DNA of 64,000 bases from Pyxidicoccus parkwaysis (GTDB taxonomy: Bacteria > Myxococcota > Myxococcia > Myxococcales > Myxococcaceae), in assembly GCF_017301735.1 (NCBI RefSeq), contig NZ_CP071090.1:5942001-6006000 (forward strand), in the 5' to 3' direction. The position numbers were made by a program, and so were the translations under genes. The notes beneath the pieces are model-generated. The model made no database searches. It was not told the DNA's origin and saw only the letters and a list, made by a program, of their open reading frames with translations. Positions 60,901 through 64,000 of the stretch are shown here, piece after piece (within the stretch, counting starts at the first letter, position 1; every line of letters starts with the position of its first letter).

Positions 60901-61053
60901 GGTGATGACGTTGACCTGGGTGTCGGTGGGGTCCGGGAAGGCCTCCACCGTGAGGTCCTTGAAGGAGAACCATCCCCAGATGGCGGCGAGCAGGGTGAGG
61001 AACACCACCGCCGCGCGGTTCTTCAGGCTGAACTCGACGAGTTTCTCGAACAT
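57919..61053 (-). CDS. czcA: Heavy-metal efflux RND pump (CzcA/CusA family)
   Basis: ATG 61053; 1044 residues, the standard length of HME-type RND pumps. The family signature DFGVIVDGGVVIIES in TM4 is visible; the Asp/Asp/Glu residues in this helix are those needed for proton and metal transport in CzcA. Twelve TM helices and two large periplasmic domains occur in the usual places (ending near VPFALMGGVFGLY and ALNGVLVMSAIAERRE). The paired adaptor and outer-membrane factor genes precede it with gaps of 21 and 34 bases, giving a CBA operon. Substrate metal is not decided by sequence; Zn, Co, Cd, Cu or Ag are possible. Confidence 0.93.
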   Translation of the reverse strand: MFEKLVEFSLKNRAAVVFLTLLAAIWGWFSFKDLTVEAFPDPTDTQVNVITLYPGQPSEEVERQIGLPLERALNGTPGLARLRNLSLFGLSFVTMTFNDGVDALFARQQILERLRDAELPEGITPELGPLATPIGEIYRYTLKGAKGDPMKLRTLQNWVVQPGLLRVDGVADVVSYGGLLKEIHVQPNPSRLAAYGLTLEDLEQALKDGSENASGGTLERGSEQFVVRSQGLFRSLEDIRDVRVATHEGTPVFIKDVAEVTEGWAPRQGVVSREGDGDVVEGIVLMRRGENPSIVLARVRTAIEALNQRLTPDDVRIDPFYDRTDLVDTTLHTVGHNLLEGAILVTLVLFVFLLDLRAAVVVGVLIPLSLLASFIYLKLRGMSANLLSMGAVDFGVIVDGGVVIIESILSRLSDHRYEAETPMERIAAATKAVVRPTVFSLLIIIAAYLPIFMLQRVEGRIFAPMANTVVAALVGALVFSVTLIPVLASFVYRKPVRHRESPVLRAADRAYGPTLRWSLKHPAWVLGLATAGLLVAGWMLPRLGSEFLPQLNEGGLYLTFTLPSNVSLSEGRKLVPRLTELIRRAPQVDAVLSQLGRPEDGTDATLTNNLEFFVKLKPPDQWPASTPTLDDVIADMQRQVAEVPGLEVNFSQPISDNVNESISGQFGQVAVKLYGDDLKQLQEQAEKVKNAIAKVDGVADLGIVKSGEVPDIKVTPDRVALARYGMSLGDFQHVFQTAVGGRPVSEFWEGERRFDVVMRLPLSTRDDLEKIAKLRVPVEGGATVPLEALARVETGFGRASINRENGRRYIGIRMNVRGRDLGSFVTEAKAAVAKDAPMPAGSSIEWGGEFESKERAMNRLLTVVPVALVLTLLLLFKAFDSFGRAVITLMNVPFALMGGVFGLYVAGMPVSVAAAVGFIALIGQAALNGVLVMSAIAERREAGEELDDAIVHGSRERLRAVLMTAALAALGLVPACMSHGIGSETQKPLAIVIVSGTISACLLTLVLLPVLFRLFARFTEQLADRMPPTLLRVVPGVQKLKKAG

Positions 61054-61074
61054 GGTGTGGCGTCTCTCGCGGCC

Positions 61075-62268
61075 CTAGTCGGCCAGCTCGATCTGGTTCT
61101 CCAGGAGCAGCGCGCCCCGGGCGACGAAGCGCTCTCCGGCGTTGAGGCCGGCCTGCAATTCCACCTCTCCGCCCCGGCGGCGGCCCGGGACGACGGCCAC
61201 GCGCTCCAGCCGGTTGGCGTCACGCGCGACGAAGACCACCGAGCGCGCGCCGTCCGTCACCACCGCGCTGTCGGGCACGCGCACGCGCTGGACGCCGCCC
61301 GGCGCGGAGGGCGTCACCTCGACGAAGGCATTGGGCCGCAGGAACCGGTCCGCGTTGGGCACGCGCACGCGGACTTCGACGGTGCGGCGCGTGGGGTCCA
61401 CGACTTCGGAGACGCGCTCCACCCGGCCCTCGCGCGTGGCGCCGTCGCGCGTGCTCACCGTGACGGGGAGGCTGGTGCGCAGGTCCGCGGCGTCCGTCTC
61501 CTGGAGGTCCGCCACCACCAGCACCTCGTCCAGGTCAGAGATTCGCGCGAGGGGCCGCTCGCGGTCCGGCGTCACCTCCTGGCTGGCCACCACGTCCAGG
61601 TCCACCACGGAGCCCGCGCGTGGCGCCGTCACCCAGAAGAGGTTGTCGCCCTCGGTGGACACCCGGAGGCTGGCCTGCTTGGCGACGGCCGCCGCCAGCG
61701 TGAGCTCCGCCTGCTTCAACTCCGTCTCCGCGGCGAGCAGGTCCTTCTCCGGCGCGGCGCGCAGGGCCACCAGCTCCTTCAGCCGCTCGGCGGTGCGGCG
61801 CTTCTCCGTCACGTCGGCTTCCGCGCCGTGGCGCTCACGCCCCAGGTCCGCGTACGCGGCGGAGCGCACGGAGAAGAGCCTGTCTCCGGGCTTCACCCTG
61901 TCACCGAGCCGCACGCGCACCTCTTCGACGCGGCCCGCGAGCGGCGCGCCCACGGAGGCGGTGCGCGCCTCATCGAACTGCACGCGCGCGGGAGATGGCA
62001 GGGGTTGGAGCGCGGGCCCCGTGGACGCGACGGCGAGCTCCACGTAGCGCCACTGCGGCGCGCCCGTGGGCAGGCTCACCGTCTCGCCGTGGACCTCGGG
62101 GCCAGACGTGGACGCGGCGCGCTCGGCGGAGGAAGGCAGCGGCGCGAGCACGTACACGAGGCCGGCCGCGCCGAAGAGGCCCGCGCCCGCCACCGCGAGC
62201 CATGCGGGCAGACGGCGCCGGGGAGTGTTGTTGGAAGAGGCAGTGGATGGGGTTTCGGGGGTGCTCAT
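61075..62268 (-). CDS. RND efflux periplasmic adaptor (CzcB-like)
   Basis: ATG 62268 after GGAGAACCACC; 397 residues. A single N-terminal membrane segment (AVAGAGLFGAAGLVYVLAPL) precedes a lipoyl/barrel-sandwich domain (SVGAPLAGRVEEVRVRLGDRVKPGD), a helical hairpin (RRTAERLKELVALRAAPEKDLLAAE) and a beta-barrel domain (DLDVVASQEVTPDRE; VFVARDANRLERV). It bridges the inner pump and outer factor. No His- or Met-rich metal-binding stretch is present at the N-terminus. Confidence 0.92.
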   Translation of the reverse strand: MSTPETPSTASSNNTPRRRLPAWLAVAGAGLFGAAGLVYVLAPLPSSAERAASTSGPEVHGETVSLPTGAPQWRYVELAVASTGPALQPLPSPARVQFDEARTASVGAPLAGRVEEVRVRLGDRVKPGDRLFSVRSAAYADLGRERHGAEADVTEKRRTAERLKELVALRAAPEKDLLAAETELKQAELTLAAAVAKQASLRVSTEGDNLFWVTAPRAGSVVDLDVVASQEVTPDRERPLARISDLDEVLVVADLQETDAADLRTSLPVTVSTRDGATREGRVERVSEVVDPTRRTVEVRVRVPNADRFLRPNAFVEVTPSAPGGVQRVRVPDSAVVTDGARSVVFVARDANRLERVAVVPGRRRGGEVELQAGLNAGERFVARGALLLENQIELAD

Positions 62269-62302
62269 GGTGGGTTCTCCAGAAAGGGAAAGGGAGTCGC
62301 GC

Positions 62303-63754
62303 TCAGCCGCGCGGAAGCTCCAGCGTGGACGGAGCCTCGGGGCCGGCGGCGCTCGCGCGGTCGAGGCCGACACTCAGGTGGAAGGCGGACTGGTCCAGGT
62401 CCGCCGCACGCAGCAGCAGCTCGCCGTACGTGCGCCGGGCCAGCAGCAAATCCTGAAGTGCCGCGCCACCCGCGCGCACCGCCTGGTCCAGGCGCTGCAC
62501 CACGCCTTCAGCCAGGGGCAGGGTCTTGGTGCGCAGCCGATCCTGGCGCTCACGCACCCGGCTCAGCTCCTCGGTCAACGTCGCCGCATCGCGCGTGGCC
62601 TGCGCCGTCAGCAGCTCGCGAGACGTGCGCGCTGACTCCATCGCGGCCGAAGCCGAGTGCGCTTCCGCCTGGCCATGGTCGAAGAACGGCAGGGGCATGG
62701 AGAGGCCGACGAAGACGGAGTTCAACTGGTTGCCGGCGACCACGAACTGGTCCCTCGTGTAGCCGGCACGCACGGTGGGGTCTGGAATCCACTGGCGGCG
62801 CGCGAGCCGGAGCGAAGCGCGCGCCGCCTCCTCCTGCGCGGACAGCGAGCGCAGGTCGGGACGCGCCTCCACACGAGCGGGCGCGGGCGCGCGCGACAGC
62901 CTGGCGGCAAGGAAATCCGCCGCGGCCGTCCGGCTTCCGAAGGGCGCACAGGGCATCCCCGCTGTCTGCGCGCACGCGAGCAACAGGTCGGTCAGCCGGG
63001 CACGCTCCTCGCCGAGCGAAGCCCGCAGGGACTCCTCCTCCAGCACGGAGCGGTCCACGTCCAGGCCGGCGGATTCACCGCGCTCCTGGCGGGCACGCTG
63101 GAGCTGCGTCAGCTCCGCGGCGTCGTCCGCCAGCTCCTGGAGCTGCGCGACACGTACCTCGGTGGCGGCCACGTCGGCGGCGCGCTCCAGCACGTCATAC
63201 GTGCGCGTGCGCAGCGTGGCGTAGACGTCCAGCGCGGCGGAGGCCAGCGCGGCGCGGGCGGAGTCCTGACGAGGCCCGCGCTTGCCCAGCTCCACCAACT
63301 CCGAGAGGCCGAAGACGTAGTTGGGCACCTCGCGCAGGCGCGAGAGGCCAGGGGGATTGGTGGGGCCCAGCGGAATCGTGTTCATCGACACGTCCAGCGT
63401 GGGGTTGGGCAACAGGTGCGCGCGCACGAGGTCCGCGCGAGAGGAGGCCAGGCGCGCCCGGGCCGAGGCGAACTCCGGCGAGTGCTCCCACAGCAGCGAG
63501 GCGAGCCCGGCCTCGTCCGGCAGCGCGGCGAGCGTCAGCGACGACGCGGAGGGCGGCCGCACCGATGACGTTGGCGCCTCGGAGGACGGCGAGGGCGACG
63601 AGGACGGGGACGCGAGCGACGAAGGGGACGAGGCTTTTGAGGCCGAAGACGATGGGGGCGGCGTGGAGGAGACAGCCGGCCCGTCAGCGCGGGCGATGGC
63701 GGCATGGCCGAGTACCGCGCAGAGGGCGGCCAGGAGGGGAAAGGGACGACGCAC
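62303..63754 (-). CDS. TolC-family outer membrane efflux protein (CzcC-like)
   Basis: ATG 63754 with GGGAG nine bases upstream; 483 residues. A signal peptide (LLAALCAVLGHAAIA) is followed by a ~45-residue Ser/Pro-rich low-complexity linker that is unusual for the family. The TolC channel repeats then follow, with helices rich in Ala/Arg/Glu (EFASARARLASSRADLVRA; NPTLDVSMN; FGLSELVELGKRG; QWIPDPTVRAGYTRDQF; GLSMPLPFFDHGQA). First gene of the pump operon, behind a sigma-54 promoter. Confidence 0.92.
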   Translation of the reverse strand: MRRPFPLLAALCAVLGHAAIARADGPAVSSTPPPSSSASKASSPSSLASPSSSPSPSSEAPTSSVRPPSASSLTLAALPDEAGLASLLWEHSPEFASARARLASSRADLVRAHLLPNPTLDVSMNTIPLGPTNPPGLSRLREVPNYVFGLSELVELGKRGPRQDSARAALASAALDVYATLRTRTYDVLERAADVAATEVRVAQLQELADDAAELTQLQRARQERGESAGLDVDRSVLEEESLRASLGEERARLTDLLLACAQTAGMPCAPFGSRTAAADFLAARLSRAPAPARVEARPDLRSLSAQEEAARASLRLARRQWIPDPTVRAGYTRDQFVVAGNQLNSVFVGLSMPLPFFDHGQAEAHSASAAMESARTSRELLTAQATRDAATLTEELSRVRERQDRLRTKTLPLAEGVVQRLDQAVRAGGAALQDLLLARRTYGELLLRAADLDQSAFHLSVGLDRASAAGPEAPSTLELPRG

Positions 63755-63793
63755 GAAGCAGGGCTCCCGGTGAGGTTCCGGGAATGCCCCAGG

Positions 63794-63808
63794 GCAAGCC
63801 GCGTGCCC
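63794..63808 (-). promoter_or_regulatory. Sigma-54 (RpoN) promoter of the metal efflux operon
   Basis: On the minus strand GGGCACG, four bases and TTGC match the -24/-12 consensus (TGGCACG-N4-TTGC) except for the first base. The expected start lies about 30 bases before the first operon gene. It needs an ATP-driven activator, and the C-terminal end of such a protein is encoded next door. Confidence 0.75.
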
Positions 63809-63889
63809 CGCTTCACCTCAGGAAGTGCGGGCGTTTGCGCCGCCCTCCCCCTTCAAGCTTTTTTGAATGCCCCGCCGATTCGAAGATTC

Positions 63890-63909
63890 TTTCAGTCGCC
63901 CGACTGAAA
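63890..63909. promoter_or_regulatory. 20-base inverted repeat, probable upstream activator site
   Basis: Nine-base arms TTTCAGTCG and CGACTGAAA with two central C lie about 85-100 bases upstream of the -24 element and eight bases after the activator gene's stop. That distance and symmetry fit the binding site of an NtrC-type activator, although the hairpin could instead end that gene's transcript. TTCAA/TTGAA arms at 63852-63867 lie between the two. Confidence 0.6.
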
Positions 63910-63916
63910 GGATTTT

Positions 63917-64000
63917 TCAGCCGTCGCCCAGCCGCTTGAGGAACGTGGGGTGCGACAGGCCGAGCAGCTTCGCGGCCTCCATACGCCGTCCACCCAGTCG
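63917..64000 (-). CDS. C-terminal end of a sigma-54-dependent (NtrC-type) regulator
   Basis: The gene enters from the right edge; only the last 27 codons are seen. RMEAAKLLGLSHPTFLKRLG is the Fis-type HTH that ends NtrC-family activators. Located directly upstream of the efflux operon, in the same direction, it is the probable activator of that operon. The receiver and AAA+ domains lie outside the window. Confidence 0.8.
   Translation of the reverse strand, partial: RLGGRRMEAAKLLGLSHPTFLKRLGDG

Noticed and set aside
61057..63939. Open frame of about 960 codons on the plus strand
   Set aside because: It is antisense to the adaptor and outer-membrane factor genes; composition is that of a GC shadow.

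Overview
The window looks like chromosomal DNA from a fruiting-body myxobacterium of the Myxococcus/Corallococcus/Pyxidicoccus group. The evidence is very high GC with third codon positions almost all G or C, many secreted lipoproteins with Asp/Ala/Gly-rich linkers, large multidomain exoenzymes, several stand-alone alpha/beta hydrolases, an NtrC-type regulator next to a sigma-54 promoter, and a sphingolipid-type PLP lyase. I cannot name the species. I see no rRNA, tRNA, CRISPR array, insertion sequence or prophage.

Layout. 1-6.7 kb: a translationally coupled set (parvulin-type prolyl isomerase end, 1804-residue secreted PKD/hydrolase protein, Cys-rich lipoprotein). 6.8-10.1 kb, minus strand: an ATPase/TPR regulator and an L,D-transpeptidase. 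10.5-18.8 kb: a polysaccharide-lyase lipoprotein, a small catabolic cluster (ABM monooxygenase, Fe-ADH with one altered metal ligand, dienelactone hydrolase), a nitroreductase facing an AraC regulator, a secreted HExxH protein and small secreted or membrane proteins. 19.1-25.3 kb: a PheS-like ligase fused to an FDX-ACB domain, a haem-c-motif lipoprotein, and an FGGY kinase cotranscribed with an S1P-lyase-like enzyme. 25.5-29.1 kb: an ECF sigma factor with SnoaL tail, two hydrolases and a NuiA-type nuclease inhibitor.

29.2-32.9 kb: an amidohydrolase plus a DesK/DesR-like two-component pair, with relaxed codon use and a perfect 14-base dyad upstream, probably acquired. 33-40.8 kb: a GT-C glycosyltransferase, a secreted gluzincin protease with duplicated FnIII modules, an AI-2E-family permease and a cupin. 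40.8-45.7 kb, minus strand: three cotranscribed large genes of unknown function. 45.9-56 kb: a secreted nuclease with lamin-tail domain, a PKD membrane protein next to a secreted protein of unknown fold, a VolA-like lipase lipoprotein whose nucleophile position is Gly, a DmpA-type peptidase and an alpha/beta hydrolase. 56-64 kb, minus strand: a DUF885 metallopeptidase and a heavy-metal RND efflux operon (outer-membrane factor, adaptor, pump). A sigma-54 promoter, a 20-base dyad and the tail of a Fis-type activator lie immediately upstream of that operon.

Together the region is dominated by the export and degradation of macromolecules, plus metal efflux. The best leads for something undescribed are the three-gene unknown operon, the PheS/FDX-ACB ligase, the FGGY kinase/S1P-lyase pair and the transferred amidohydrolase/two-component cassette.
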